A stretch of 64,000 nt of DNA. It comes from Lachnospiraceae bacterium (GTDB lineage Bacteria; Bacillota; Clostridia; Lachnospirales; Lachnospiraceae). Under the pieces are notes generated by a model. The model was not told the DNA's origin and ran no database searches. It saw nothing but the letters and a program-made list of their open reading frames with translations. The translations under genes and the position numbers were made by a program. Shown here piece by piece: positions 9,205 through 17,944 of the stretch. The DNA lies in NCBI GenBank assembly GCA_017441585.1, contig JAFRWW010000047.1, forward strand, positions 1 through 64,000, in the 5' to 3' direction. The number at the start of each line of letters is the position of its first letter. The stretch's first letter is position 1.

Positions 9205-9450
9205 CTAACGCGAAATATGTAAATAATAATAATCTTTACTAAAATCATAATATAAATTAAACCCTTTTTTTATAAAACTAACATCGTCAGCTCCATCAGG
9301 TCCATTTTCAGTACTAATAGAATAAATATTCCCACCGTTTTTTAAATCGTCAAACGAATATCCACCAGCATTTCCAGAATACCCATACAAAATATTTCCT
9401 AAATTTTCAGTAGTTATAATCTCATTTTTAAATATAAAAATAAAGAACAT
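9205..9450 (-). CDS. Orphan C-terminal fragment resembling polymorphic toxin type 44
   Basis: The 81 codons encode a piece with NILYGYSGNAGGYSFDDL near the middle, then NGG, then a D-DD...IKKGFNLYYDF tail. This order resembles, from memory, the type 44 polymorphic-toxin domain (N-I-x-YGY-x-G-x-A-x-G-F...AG...DD...D...I-x-x-G-x-x-LY). The ATG at 9450 has no convincing SD. The upstream boundary runs into a 14-bp inverted repeat and a transposase remnant, so the gene has lost its N-terminal delivery part. It may be silent or a donor cassette for recombination onto a full-length toxin. The family call needs a profile search. Confidence 0.5.
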   Translation of the reverse strand: MFFIFIFKNEIITTENLGNILYGYSGNAGGYSFDDLKNGGNIYSISTENGPDGADDVSFIKKGFNLYYDFSKDYYYLHISR

Positions 9451-9454
9451 TGGT

Positions 9455-9510
9455 ACCGTGTACCTTTAAATATTTGTTAAGGCTGTAATAAAAATGTAAA
9501 GGTACACGGT
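9455..9510. repeat. Perfect 14-bp inverted repeat next to transposase remnant
   Basis: ACCGTGTACCTTTA (9455-9468) is the exact reverse complement of TAAAGGTACACGGT (9497-9510), with 28 bp between. It sits exactly between the truncated toxin fragment (minus strand) and the truncated transposase (plus strand). It may be a scar of insertion-sequence ends or a stand-alone hairpin. Confidence 0.7.
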
Positions 9511-9783
9511 CATGTTTTCTTTCCGCTTAGGGTGCAGACAGAGGAGACTTTCCGTGGCCATCTGCTGTTAACATTTATAGCTTGTGTCATTGTAAAAATG
9601 ATACAGGACAAACTGAAGCCAACCAAATATAACCCTATTTCAATGTTCATGAATCTTCGCAACCAAAAATGCAAGGTTTATGCAAAACAACTTCTAACAA
9701 CAGAGGCAACCAAGGTCATGAATGATTGTTATAAGATCTTTAAGATCAAATGTCCGACAGAGGTTACTTTAAAGCGTGGTTAG
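9505..9783 (+). pseudogene. Transposase C-terminal remnant (IS4/IS1634-like)
   Basis: About 92 codons remain. They read FPLRVQTEETFRGHLLLTFIA and then KPTKYNPISMFMNLRNQKC, features of the C-terminal third of DDE transposases of the IS4/IS1634 kind. No N-terminal catalytic part is present, and the frame begins at the arm of a 14-bp inverted repeat. It is the only mobile-element coding trace in the window, and lies inside the toxin island. The exact IS family is uncertain. Confidence 0.65.
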
Positions 9784-9856
9784 AAAAGTTGGTCGGGAAC
9801 TATAGATTATTTAATCATATATACAATGATCAACAACTAAATCAAACCATCTTTTT

Positions 9857-9976
9857 TCAAAAAAGTTCAACTATAAACGATAATGGCGTACACATTAGTA
9901 AAGTAGCCCATCCAACAATACAAACCGGATATAATATCAAAGACAATACTTCAAATATAATTATTTTTTTCTTCAT
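9857..9976 (-). CDS. 39-residue single-pass membrane protein
   Basis: The frame starts MKKKIIIFEVLSLILYPVCI and has a single hydrophobic helix with a GW-x-TLLM motif. It begins 12 bp after the stop of the 76-residue membrane gene, with AGGG about 11 nt before the ATG. Remnants at 8065-8208 and 8301-8424 share its LYP...GW...M pattern, which supports it being a real gene rather than chance. No function is known. By position it could be part of an immunity module for the toxin-like protein at 10220-13414. Confidence 0.5.
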   Translation of the reverse strand: MKKKIIIFEVLSLILYPVCIVGWATLLMCTPLSFIVELF

Positions 9977-9988
9977 GAAAGCAATTCC

Positions 9989-10219
9989 CTAAAAAAAATA
10001 AACTCGTACATAGTACAACATATCAATAATAAAAGTACAAAGAGTCACAAGCACCCATATTCCGCTAATATAGAGCCCTATTGTCAATATAAAAGAATTC
10101 TTCACTTTATATTTTTCTTTATTTCTAATCGATTGTATTATACCTAGCCTAAATATGGTAACTACGACAACTGGAATACCTAAGAATGCAAACATATTAT
10201 ATATTTCATCTATTCTCAT
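9989..10219 (-). CDS. 76-residue two-helix membrane protein, candidate immunity protein
   Basis: Two hydrophobic segments (about residues 10-30 and 44-68) are separated by a short basic loop (RNKEKYKVKNS). The start codon directly abuts the stop of the 1064-residue secreted protein (TAA immediately followed by ATG), so the two are translationally coupled. This is the usual place for an immunity gene behind a polymorphic toxin. A truncated relative lies at 8444-8608 behind the second toxin fragment. The family is not recognised. Confidence 0.6.
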   Translation of the reverse strand: MRIDEIYNMFAFLGIPVVVVTIFRLGIIQSIRNKEKYKVKNSFILTIGLYISGIWVLVTLCTFIIDMLYYVRVYFF

Positions 10220-13200
10220 TTATATACATCCTATAATATCAGTCATTTTTATAGTTCTACTTCCTTTCTTGTTTGAAATCTGTTTTTTCAAACTATCCGG
10301 CGATATTTTAACGCTAAACGCATCATGAGGATAAATCGTATTCCATATAATTGCTGAAATATGTGCACAATTCAATCCAATAAAATTGTAATAATTATCA
10401 GACTTTAATATTTTAATTACACTTTTTATATCTTCGTCTTCTATATATCTTGAATACGCTTTGTTGGAACTATACGCTTCATTATGATAATATACATAAG
10501 CCAATTCCCTATTATAATACACACCTCCATCATCACCATCGCCTATTTCATCATAATTCTCAAACATTTCTGGATTCCATGTTTCTGCATCTACAGCGGA
10601 ACTGCCCAAAGAAATATAATCTCCGCAACCAATCAAATACTTCCCTGGTGATTCTGCTTTCCACTCTCCATACGAATAACCTTTAGTAAATCCACTAAAA
10701 TCAAATGAATCATTGACAAAACTTTGATACAATAGAAAAGCATGTCCAAATGGAAAATTATTACATGAAACAATAGTCAACTTACCTGCAATCGCTTTAC
10801 CTTCAATAAAAATACCCTTTTGCAAAGGATTATTATCTACGCTGAACACAAATTCATCTTCTTGAACAGAACATTTATATTTATAATCAATCTTTCCATC
10901 AACAATACCATCTTTATCAGAATCCTTTTTTGTCGGGTCAGAGTAAATCGGAACAATAAAAATATCACAACTGTTTATCATAAATGAATCAGATTTCTTC
11001 ACAATCGATGAACATTCAAAACCGGTTTTTTCCTTATATTTTTCCATCAACTCTTTAAGCGTAAACATATCAGATTCTGGATTAACAAACATAAGCTCCT
11101 CAGCATTTGTCAATCCATCTTCATCATAATCTCCGCTATTGGTTTTACTTATCTCACCGAAATCTCCGGGAACAGGATTCCATGTATGCGCAAAATAATA
11201 GGACGATACATCATCTCCCCATTCACAGATAAATTGCTTTACCTCCTCATTTGGCTCGTTATTCCACAACCCAAAATAATCTTTATTCTTAAAGTCATAG
11301 ATTTCCAGACACTTTTCATATTCGTGATTCGGCTCGTCATGTCTCCAGTTTGTATATGTAAAAGGTTCGCCAGTCACCCATTCAAATTTATCAAGATCAC
11401 TGTCTGTATAACCACCTATCCAGTACTTGACATTAGCATACTTTGTAAGAACATTCTTTTCAATGAACTGCTGTTCTTCTCTATTATTTATACACAGCAG
11501 ATGTCCCTTCAGATTTTCGCAATACAGTTTTGCGTCATCCCAAGTATGCGCAACAGGTATTACTGCATAAACATGATCTTTATATACCTTATAATTGACC
11601 TTTCTCGCTGCAATGCTCTGAGGAAGTGATGCAATTATTGCGTCGGTATTTCTACCGCCATTTCCATTATTTCCATTTGCAGAATCTGTTGACGTAAACT
11701 TTTTCTCCCACTTTTCTATATTCATCAGGAAATATGTTCCCTGTTTATTAGTCGTAGTCGAAACAGTTCGGGTATGAGCATCATATTTTGACTCTATAGG
11801 AAGATATGTATTTAGTTCATCAGAAAAATAAGCGATGCTGTAATTCCTTATCGCATCCGACATTGAAATATTACCCTGTCCATTTTGAGACAACAATTCA
11901 TCAGACAATTCAAAATTGATTGTCATGCTGTCCAGTTTATTATCATATTCAAAAGAAGGAATAATACCAACTATCGTATCATTGGCTATAGATGCAGCAT
12001 AAGGGCTTTCTTTCACCACCATTCTATCAGCATTTCCGGCCGCGTTCACTGATAAAGAAAGTTTATATAAATTCTCATTATCATTCACGAAAGCCACGAC
12101 TTCACTGTCACTGTCAATCTGCTGAACAATCATCCTCTCGCAGTCTTTTATACCATCTGTAATATCACTCAAAGGATCCGTTCCGATCTTCAATTCATCA
12201 CCATCAGAAATTCCATCACCATCCGTGTCATCATTTAACGGATCTGTCCCACATCCATCTGATTCATCGCCATCCGATATCCCATCAAAATCCGTGTCAG
12301 GTGATGAAGGATCCATCCCAGCCTCAAGTTCCCTGCCATTTGGTATTCCATCTTCATCACTGTCTGATTCATAATCAGAAACGCCATCTTCATCAGTGTC
12401 ATAGATCAAGGGATCTGTTCCTGTAATAAATAATTCTTCATAATCCGTCAGATTATCATCATCCGTATCTTTATCATAAGGATCAGTTCCAAATTCGATT
12501 TCATATGAATCCGGAATTCCATCATCATCTGAATCTTTGTACTCATCTTTATCTGCGCTATTTTGACTTATCTCATCTTTTTTCGCTTTATAGGATATCT
12601 CACAAAGCCTCACATTATCTATTTCAAAATCCGCACATGAGAGATTAAGCCCAACAGTATATGACGATCCCGCTCTTATGATCTGCGCGTAATCAGGACA
12701 CTGGATATGATAGTGACCGGCATCTTCTGTTATAGATGCATTCCAAGCGCTTCCAATTATACCATTCCCATCAAATTCAAGATTCCATGCTTCTATATCC
12801 GTGTCTGACTTATTCGTGATGATCAACTCTGCAACAGAGCCGGTTCCCCATGACTGTTTTATAACTATTTCGACACTGTAATCGTCTTCTGATACAGGAT
12901 ACTCTTTTGAGACAAGTCTAAAATTATCCGGATAAACTATTCCATTTTCCTTACTTACGGTAAATCCGAATTCCACCTCACCATCCGGCTTAACAATTCC
13001 ATTATACCCTTTGTTTTTGAACAAAATAGAATCATCAGACATCAGAACTTCTGCGTTATACGCACCTGTAATCTCTTCTGATATATCACATAACAAAATC
13101 CAATTCCGGATACTTTTATCACCTGTATTTTTAAGAACAACCTTTGCATTATATGCATCGTTCCATTCACCTGCCACCTGAAAAGCAATAGTATAACCAT

Positions 13201-13414
13201 CATGGACATATTCTTTACAATATGTGTCATGGTCAGTTTGTGAATCCTCATTGGTTTTCTCCTCAGATTCACCATAGAATTCTTCATTTAATATATCAGA
13301 GTCAATTACAACGTTTTCATCTGCATAAACAGCTTCAATATCCAATAATAAATCAGATATCAATACCGAAAACGATATCATAAAAGCAAGACCTAATCGT
13401 AAACCTTTTGTCAT
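10220..13414 (-). CDS. Secreted modular protein: CBM2-like domains, calcium repeats, C-type lectin domain, permuted papain-like C-terminus
   Basis: 1064 residues from the ATG at 13414, chosen for its AAGGAGAG SD and the signal peptide (1-31). Order: two CBM2-like beta domains (about 64-170 and 176-275); thrombospondin-3/calcium loops of the DxDxDG type (292-425); an unknown beta domain (426-570); an N/G linker; a C-type lectin domain (605-733) with WIGG, W-x-x-GEP, DEPN, LW-NNEP and FICEW; two more calcium loops (762-774, 831-840); and a C-terminal domain with GHAFLLYQSF (H891) and LNCAHISAIIWN (C1016). The His-before-Cys order suggests a circularly permuted NlpC/P60-like fold, used by peptidases, amidases, acyltransferases and some toxin tips. 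Sugar-binding domains in front suggest binding to a cell surface or plant polysaccharide. Inference: a surface-delivered effector with the small membrane genes behind it as immunity. It could instead be a non-toxic adhesin. Confidence 0.75.
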   Translation of the reverse strand: MTKGLRLGLAFMISFSVLISDLLLDIEAVYADENVVIDSDILNEEFYGESEEKTNEDSQTDHDTYCKEYVHDGYTIAFQVAGEWNDAYNAKVVLKNTGDKSIRNWILLCDISEEITGAYNAEVLMSDDSILFKNKGYNGIVKPDGEVEFGFTVSKENGIVYPDNFRLVSKEYPVSEDDYSVEIVIKQSWGTGSVAELIITNKSDTDIEAWNLEFDGNGIIGSAWNASITEDAGHYHIQCPDYAQIIRAGSSYTVGLNLSCADFEIDNVRLCEISYKAKKDEISQNSADKDEYKDSDDDGIPDSYEIEFGTDPYDKDTDDDNLTDYEELFITGTDPLIYDTDEDGVSDYESDSDEDGIPNGRELEAGMDPSSPDTDFDGISDGDESDGCGTDPLNDDTDGDGISDGDELKIGTDPLSDITDGIKDCERMIVQQIDSDSEVVAFVNDNENLYKLSLSVNAAGNADRMVVKESPYAASIANDTIVGIIPSFEYDNKLDSMTINFELSDELLSQNGQGNISMSDAIRNYSIAYFSDELNTYLPIESKYDAHTRTVSTTTNKQGTYFLMNIEKWEKKFTSTDSANGNNGNGGRNTDAIIASLPQSIAARKVNYKVYKDHVYAVIPVAHTWDDAKLYCENLKGHLLCINNREEQQFIEKNVLTKYANVKYWIGGYTDSDLDKFEWVTGEPFTYTNWRHDEPNHEYEKCLEIYDFKNKDYFGLWNNEPNEEVKQFICEWGDDVSSYYFAHTWNPVPGDFGEISKTNSGDYDEDGLTNAEELMFVNPESDMFTLKELMEKYKEKTGFECSSIVKKSDSFMINSCDIFIVPIYSDPTKKDSDKDGIVDGKIDYKYKCSVQEDEFVFSVDNNPLQKGIFIEGKAIAGKLTIVSCNNFPFGHAFLLYQSFVNDSFDFSGFTKGYSYGEWKAESPGKYLIGCGDYISLGSSAVDAETWNPEMFENYDEIGDGDDGGVYYNRELAYVYYHNEAYSSNKAYSRYIEDEDIKSVIKILKSDNYYNFIGLNCAHISAIIWNTIYPHDAFSVKISPDSLKKQISNKKGSRTIKMTDIIGCI

Positions 13415-13637
13415 CTCAAGCACTCTCCTTTTGTAATAAAAATATTTTCCATAACACCTTATTAATACATTCAACGTGCAATATCAATATATTGTATATG
13501 ACTAACATCCATTATAATTGACAAAACACTGCATATTTTAACATAAAGTGTCAATCAATCACAAGTAATTTAATCATTTTTATTCATAATAAGCTTAACC
13601 ACCGGATATGTTCTAAGATATTATTTTATAAGATATT

Positions 13638-13934
13638 TCATTCTTTGATAACCTTGACCGCCATAATAATTAACAGTGGCATGGAAACCAACAGTATAAG
13701 CACGGGGATGAAGCTGTCCTCCTCAAACAAAAAGGCGCTGCCTCCGGAAATGAGAGGCGACAGGGCTACCAGCATGACTATCTTTCCAAGATACTTAAGG
13801 TAGCGTTTATCCCGCCTTTTCTTTTCATCATAGATCTTATATAGAAGGGGCGTATCAAAGCCCAGATAGGTTATCACGCCACCCGCAAATATGCCTGCGG
13901 CAAAGATCAGCATTAGATATCCATAGTTATACAT
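13638..13934 (-). CDS. 98-residue membrane protein of unknown function
   Basis: Three hydrophobic segments are visible (about residues 4-24, 48-66 and 75-94), with a basic loop KKRRDKRYLK between the first two. I do not recognise a family. It follows recG by 14 bp on the same strand and probably belongs to that operon. The AT-rich gap 13415-13637 separates it from the island; I see no gene there, only the leader of the large secreted protein. Confidence 0.7.
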   Translation of the reverse strand: MYNYGYLMLIFAAGIFAGGVITYLGFDTPLLYKIYDEKKRRDKRYLKYLGKIVMLVALSPLISGGSAFLFEEDSFIPVLILLVSMPLLIIMAVKVIKE

Positions 13935-13948
13935 AAAATATTGTTTCC

Positions 13949-16159
13949 TTATAACCCCACAGCCCCAAGATTCTTTCTGCGGTACTGCTCATACCGCGCA
14001 AAGAGGCCTTCGTTTCCGGCGCCTTCTTCCTTAAGCTTCAGCTGCTCTGTGGCGTAGGCGGCGGCCCTGCTCAGCAGCGTCCTGTCTGAATAGATATCCC
14101 CCAGAGCGAAGCTCATGTCACCGGACTGTCTGATGCCAAAGATATCGCCGGGGCCCCTTTGCTTTAAATCCTCCTCTGCTATCTTAAAGCCATCATTTGA
14201 TTTATTCAAAATATCCAGCCTTTTCTTTGCCTCCTCACTTTCCGTGGTACACATGAACACACAGTAGGACTGATGCTCGCCTCTGCCCACGCGGCCCCGC
14301 AGCTGATGGAGCTGGGCCAGGCCGAAGCGCTCGGCATTTTCTATCATGATCACGGTGGTATTGGGCACATTGATGCCCACCTCCACTACCGTGGTGGAAA
14401 CCAGCAGCTTTATATCTCCATCGGCGAAGCGGTTCATTATCTCATCCTTTTCGTTTCCCGTCATACGCCCGTGGAGGCAGGCCACTTCATATCCTTCAAA
14501 AATCTCCTGCATCTGCGTTACATAGTCTGTGACATTCTCACCCTCAATGGCTTCGGATTCCTCCACCATGGGACAGATGATAAGAGCCTGACGCCCCTGT
14601 GATAACTGCTTTTTTATGAAATTATAAGAATTATTGCGATAGGAAGGTCCCACCACACAGTTCTTTATGGGAAGCCGCTGAGCAGGCAATTCGTCTATGA
14701 GGGAAATATCCAGATCCCCGTAAACTATTATGGCCAGCGTCCTGGGAATGGGAGTAGCGCTCATGACCATGGTGTGAACGCTCTGGGCGGAGTAAGAATC
14801 AACATCATTTCCGAATGATGGCTTTGTATCAGGCGCACCACCTATCATCGCATCCGTCCCGGCAGTGACTCTCTCATGCCCATCATCACCCCCTGCAGAT
14901 ACCGCCGCATTCTTCTCATTATCATTACAAGTTCCGTTGCCTCTTCTGCCCGACACCGACAGTCTCAGTCTCTGGTTCACCCCGAATCTGTGCTGTTCGT
15001 CGGTTATCACCAGTCCCGGATCGTGAAACCTTACTCCATCCTGTATCAGGGCATGGGTTCCTATGGCTATATCCGTTTCACCACTATCCAGACGCTCATG
15101 TACCAGCCTTTTTTCCTTGGCGCTCATGGAGCCCACCAGCAGGTCACACCTTACGCCTTCAATATGAGCTACGTCCAGCAACTTATTTAGCGCCTCATAA
15201 TGCTGCCTTGCCAGCACTTCGGTAGGCGCCATCAATACAGCCTGATATCCCGCATCCACAGTGGCCAGCATGGCCGCAAAGGCTACGATGGTTTTTCCGG
15301 AGCCCACGTCCCCCTGTACCAGTCGGTTCATGAGCTGATCGGATGACATATCGGCAAAGATTTCATCCAATGTCCTTTTCTGCGCTCCCGTAAGTTCATA
15401 GGGCAAAGAATCCAGCAGTTTATGCACAGACTCCGAAGAGCTTATCTTAAAGGTATTTTCCGCCCGTTTTCCCGATCTTAATTCCCTCACCTTGAGTATA
15501 AAGAACAGAAATTCTTCAAATACCAGTCTTTCCCTGGCTTTTTCTATATCCTTTCTATCCTTTGCAAAATGAATGAGATGAAGAGCCTTTGCATAATCCA
15601 TAAATCCAAGACTTTCATCCAGATACTCCTTCGGGATATCAGCCGTATCAAGAGCCTGTGTCACCAGCTTTTGCAGACGCTGCACATTTATCCCCTTTGT
15701 CAGCGGATATACAGGCATATAGGTACTTTTAAGCATCTCATACTCATCAGTCTTGATTATCCTGGGATTTGACAGAAAAAATGATGTTCCCTTAACCTTG
15801 ATATGGCCCCTTAAGATATAGGTGCCATTTAAAAACAGAATATTTTTAATATATGGCTGATTGACCCATTTCACGGTGACAGAGCCGGTTTCGTCTCCTG
15901 CCACACATGAAAGAATCTTATATTTTTTAATATAGCTGAGTTTGGGCGAGATCTTCACCTTAAGCCTGAGAAGCACATCCTCTCCCATGGCGGAGGGTTT
16001 ACACACATCCGCCACCTTTTTTATCTCGGGACACTTATCATAGGCCCTGGGATAATATGTGATCAGATCCCACAGGGTAAAAATCCCCAGCTTCCCTAAG
16101 ATCTGAGCCAGCTTATCTCCTACGCCCTTAAGATTTGTAACGGGTGATGACAGTTCCAT
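13949..16159 (-). CDS. recG: ATP-dependent DNA helicase RecG
   Basis: RecG rewinds and reverses stalled replication forks and branched DNA. The 736-residue protein has the N-terminal wedge/OB region (about 1-160), Walker A GDVGSGKT (283-290), the DEQH box (387-390), SATPIPRTLA (467 onwards), the Q-LRGRVGR motif and the C-terminal FGIRQSGD. Compared with typical RecG (about 680 residues) it has an extra Gly/Asp/Ala-rich loop of roughly 58 residues at about 402-460, between the DEQH box and the SATP motif. The loop is in frame and looks disordered. The stop lies 14 bp before the small membrane gene, and fakA lies 3 bp upstream. Confidence 0.95.
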   Translation of the reverse strand: MELSSPVTNLKGVGDKLAQILGKLGIFTLWDLITYYPRAYDKCPEIKKVADVCKPSAMGEDVLLRLKVKISPKLSYIKKYKILSCVAGDETGSVTVKWVNQPYIKNILFLNGTYILRGHIKVKGTSFFLSNPRIIKTDEYEMLKSTYMPVYPLTKGINVQRLQKLVTQALDTADIPKEYLDESLGFMDYAKALHLIHFAKDRKDIEKARERLVFEEFLFFILKVRELRSGKRAENTFKISSSESVHKLLDSLPYELTGAQKRTLDEIFADMSSDQLMNRLVQGDVGSGKTIVAFAAMLATVDAGYQAVLMAPTEVLARQHYEALNKLLDVAHIEGVRCDLLVGSMSAKEKRLVHERLDSGETDIAIGTHALIQDGVRFHDPGLVITDEQHRFGVNQRLRLSVSGRRGNGTCNDNEKNAAVSAGGDDGHERVTAGTDAMIGGAPDTKPSFGNDVDSYSAQSVHTMVMSATPIPRTLAIIVYGDLDISLIDELPAQRLPIKNCVVGPSYRNNSYNFIKKQLSQGRQALIICPMVEESEAIEGENVTDYVTQMQEIFEGYEVACLHGRMTGNEKDEIMNRFADGDIKLLVSTTVVEVGINVPNTTVIMIENAERFGLAQLHQLRGRVGRGEHQSYCVFMCTTESEEAKKRLDILNKSNDGFKIAEEDLKQRGPGDIFGIRQSGDMSFALGDIYSDRTLLSRAAAYATEQLKLKEEGAGNEGLFARYEQYRRKNLGAVGL

Positions 16160-16162
16160 GGA

Positions 16163-17884
16163 TCACTCTACCGAGATAATATAATAATATATAGGCTGTC
16201 CGCCGTAATCCACCTCTACTTCCACTTCAGGGAACCGCTCACTGATACGGTTCGACAAAGAAGCAGCTTTTTCCTCATCGCTTTCTTCGCCAAAATAGAT
16301 GCTGACCAGGGATGATTCCTCATCCACCATCTCGCATACCATATCAAAAGCGGTATCTTCCGCATCATTTCCCACAGCCAGGATACGACCTTCCCCGATG
16401 CCCATGATATCTCCCTGTTTGATATCCTTATCGTCGATCAAAGTATCACGCACGGCGTAGGTCACCTGCCCGGTCTTTACCTGTAAAGCTGCATCCTTCA
16501 TTTCTTTTTCGTTTGATTCAGTGTCTCCTGTCTCGTCGAAGGCTATTAAAGCAGCCACTCCCTGAGGGATACCGGTAGTGGGGATAACCGTGATTCTTTT
16601 ATCCTTTGACAGCTTAGCCGCCTGGTTTGCGGCGAGGATTATATTTTTGTTATTGGGCAGAATAAATATGTTGCGGGCATTTACCTTAGCCACTGCCTTT
16701 AACAGATCGTCGGTGGAAGGATTCATGGTCTGACCACCTTCCAGCACCTGATCCGCTCCCAGCGACTCGAATATGCTCTTAAGTCCGTCCCCTGCGCACA
16801 CAGCTACGAAGCCGTAGGTCTTAGGCTCCTTTTCCAGTGTGATCATGGTATCTTCGCGCACAGGCTCATTATCACCGGCTATCTTTTTGACGCCGGCCTT
16901 CCTTAACTCATCGGAACGCAGCACTCTCTCATGGTGCTCTATGCGCATATTATCTATCTTGATACAATTGAGCTGGCCATATTTCATGGCTCTCTGAATG
17001 GCCAGACCAGGATCGTTGGTATGCACATGGACCTTTACCACATCGTCCATCGCCACACATACGATAGAATCGCCTATGGACTCCAGGAATTCCTTGAAAT
17101 CGCTTTCGCTCTTTTGGTTAAATACCTGTTTAAGTAAGATGATGAATTCGGTGCAGTAGCCAAACTTTATCTTTGTCTGCTCCACCTTAGCGCCATAGGA
17201 GGTCTTTTCACCGCCTGTGCTTTTCTGTATGGAAAGCTGAGTCCTAACCTCATCATCGCTAATCTCGCCCTTTAAATAATCACGGGCTCCCATAAGTATG
17301 TAAATCAGACCCTGTCCACCGGAATCCACCACTCCCGCCTGTTTTAACACGGGAAGGATCTCGGGAGTCCTCTCAAGGGCCGCATTACCGTAATCTATGA
17401 CCTGATCCAGAAACTCCAGCACGTCATCAGTATCTGCGCTTATCTGGGATGCCTTTTCCGCCATGGCGCGGGCCACCGTGAGTATGGTGCCCTCCTTGGG
17501 CTTCATTACCGCCTTATAAGCGGTCTCGGTAGCCTTATTAAAGGCCATGGCTGCAGTACCTGCATCCAGTCTTCCCGCCTCCGAAAGAGTCTTGGTAAAA
17601 CCGCGCAGCAACTGACTTAAGATGACGCCGGAATTACCCCTGGCGCCACGCAATGAGCCGTTTGACACGGCCTTGCACACCTGTTCCAGACTGTCGGTGT
17701 CACTTACCTCATTCAAAGCGCTGACCGCAGACATCATGGTCATGGACATATTGGTGCCGGTATCACCATCGGGTACCGGAAACACATTCAGTTCATTTAT
17801 ATATTCTTTCTGGGAATTAAGCATTCCCGCTCCGGCCAGAAACGAGCCGTAGATCAAAGCGGCGCTTAAACTATCAAACTTCAA
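16163..17884 (-). CDS. DAK2-domain fatty-acid-kinase-like protein (FakA/YloV family)
   Basis: This is the kinase subunit type that, with FakB/DegV carriers, phosphorylates exogenous fatty acids. The N-terminal DAK2 domain shows NELNVFPVPDGDTGTNM (Asp ligands for Mg/ATP) and GARGNSGVILSQLLRG. The middle and C-terminal domains follow the family (FGYCTEFIILL, HVHTNDPG). About 573 residues. The start is taken as TTG at 17884, which lies 9 nt after GGAGG; the TTG at 17893 abuts the SD too closely. It sits between the Asp23-like gene and recG, the same order as yloU-yloV-recG in Bacillus. Assignment to the FakA family is good; substrate is inferred. Confidence 0.88.
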   Translation of the reverse strand: MKFDSLSAALIYGSFLAGAGMLNSQKEYINELNVFPVPDGDTGTNMSMTMMSAVSALNEVSDTDSLEQVCKAVSNGSLRGARGNSGVILSQLLRGFTKTLSEAGRLDAGTAAMAFNKATETAYKAVMKPKEGTILTVARAMAEKASQISADTDDVLEFLDQVIDYGNAALERTPEILPVLKQAGVVDSGGQGLIYILMGARDYLKGEISDDEVRTQLSIQKSTGGEKTSYGAKVEQTKIKFGYCTEFIILLKQVFNQKSESDFKEFLESIGDSIVCVAMDDVVKVHVHTNDPGLAIQRAMKYGQLNCIKIDNMRIEHHERVLRSDELRKAGVKKIAGDNEPVREDTMITLEKEPKTYGFVAVCAGDGLKSIFESLGADQVLEGGQTMNPSTDDLLKAVAKVNARNIFILPNNKNIILAANQAAKLSKDKRITVIPTTGIPQGVAALIAFDETGDTESNEKEMKDAALQVKTGQVTYAVRDTLIDDKDIKQGDIMGIGEGRILAVGNDAEDTAFDMVCEMVDEESSLVSIYFGEESDEEKAASLSNRISERFPEVEVEVDYGGQPIYYYIISVE

Positions 17885-17944
17885 GACAAACAACCTCCGA
17901 TAAAATGTCCTTAAGGAATCGTATCATAATATCATGTACAGTTC

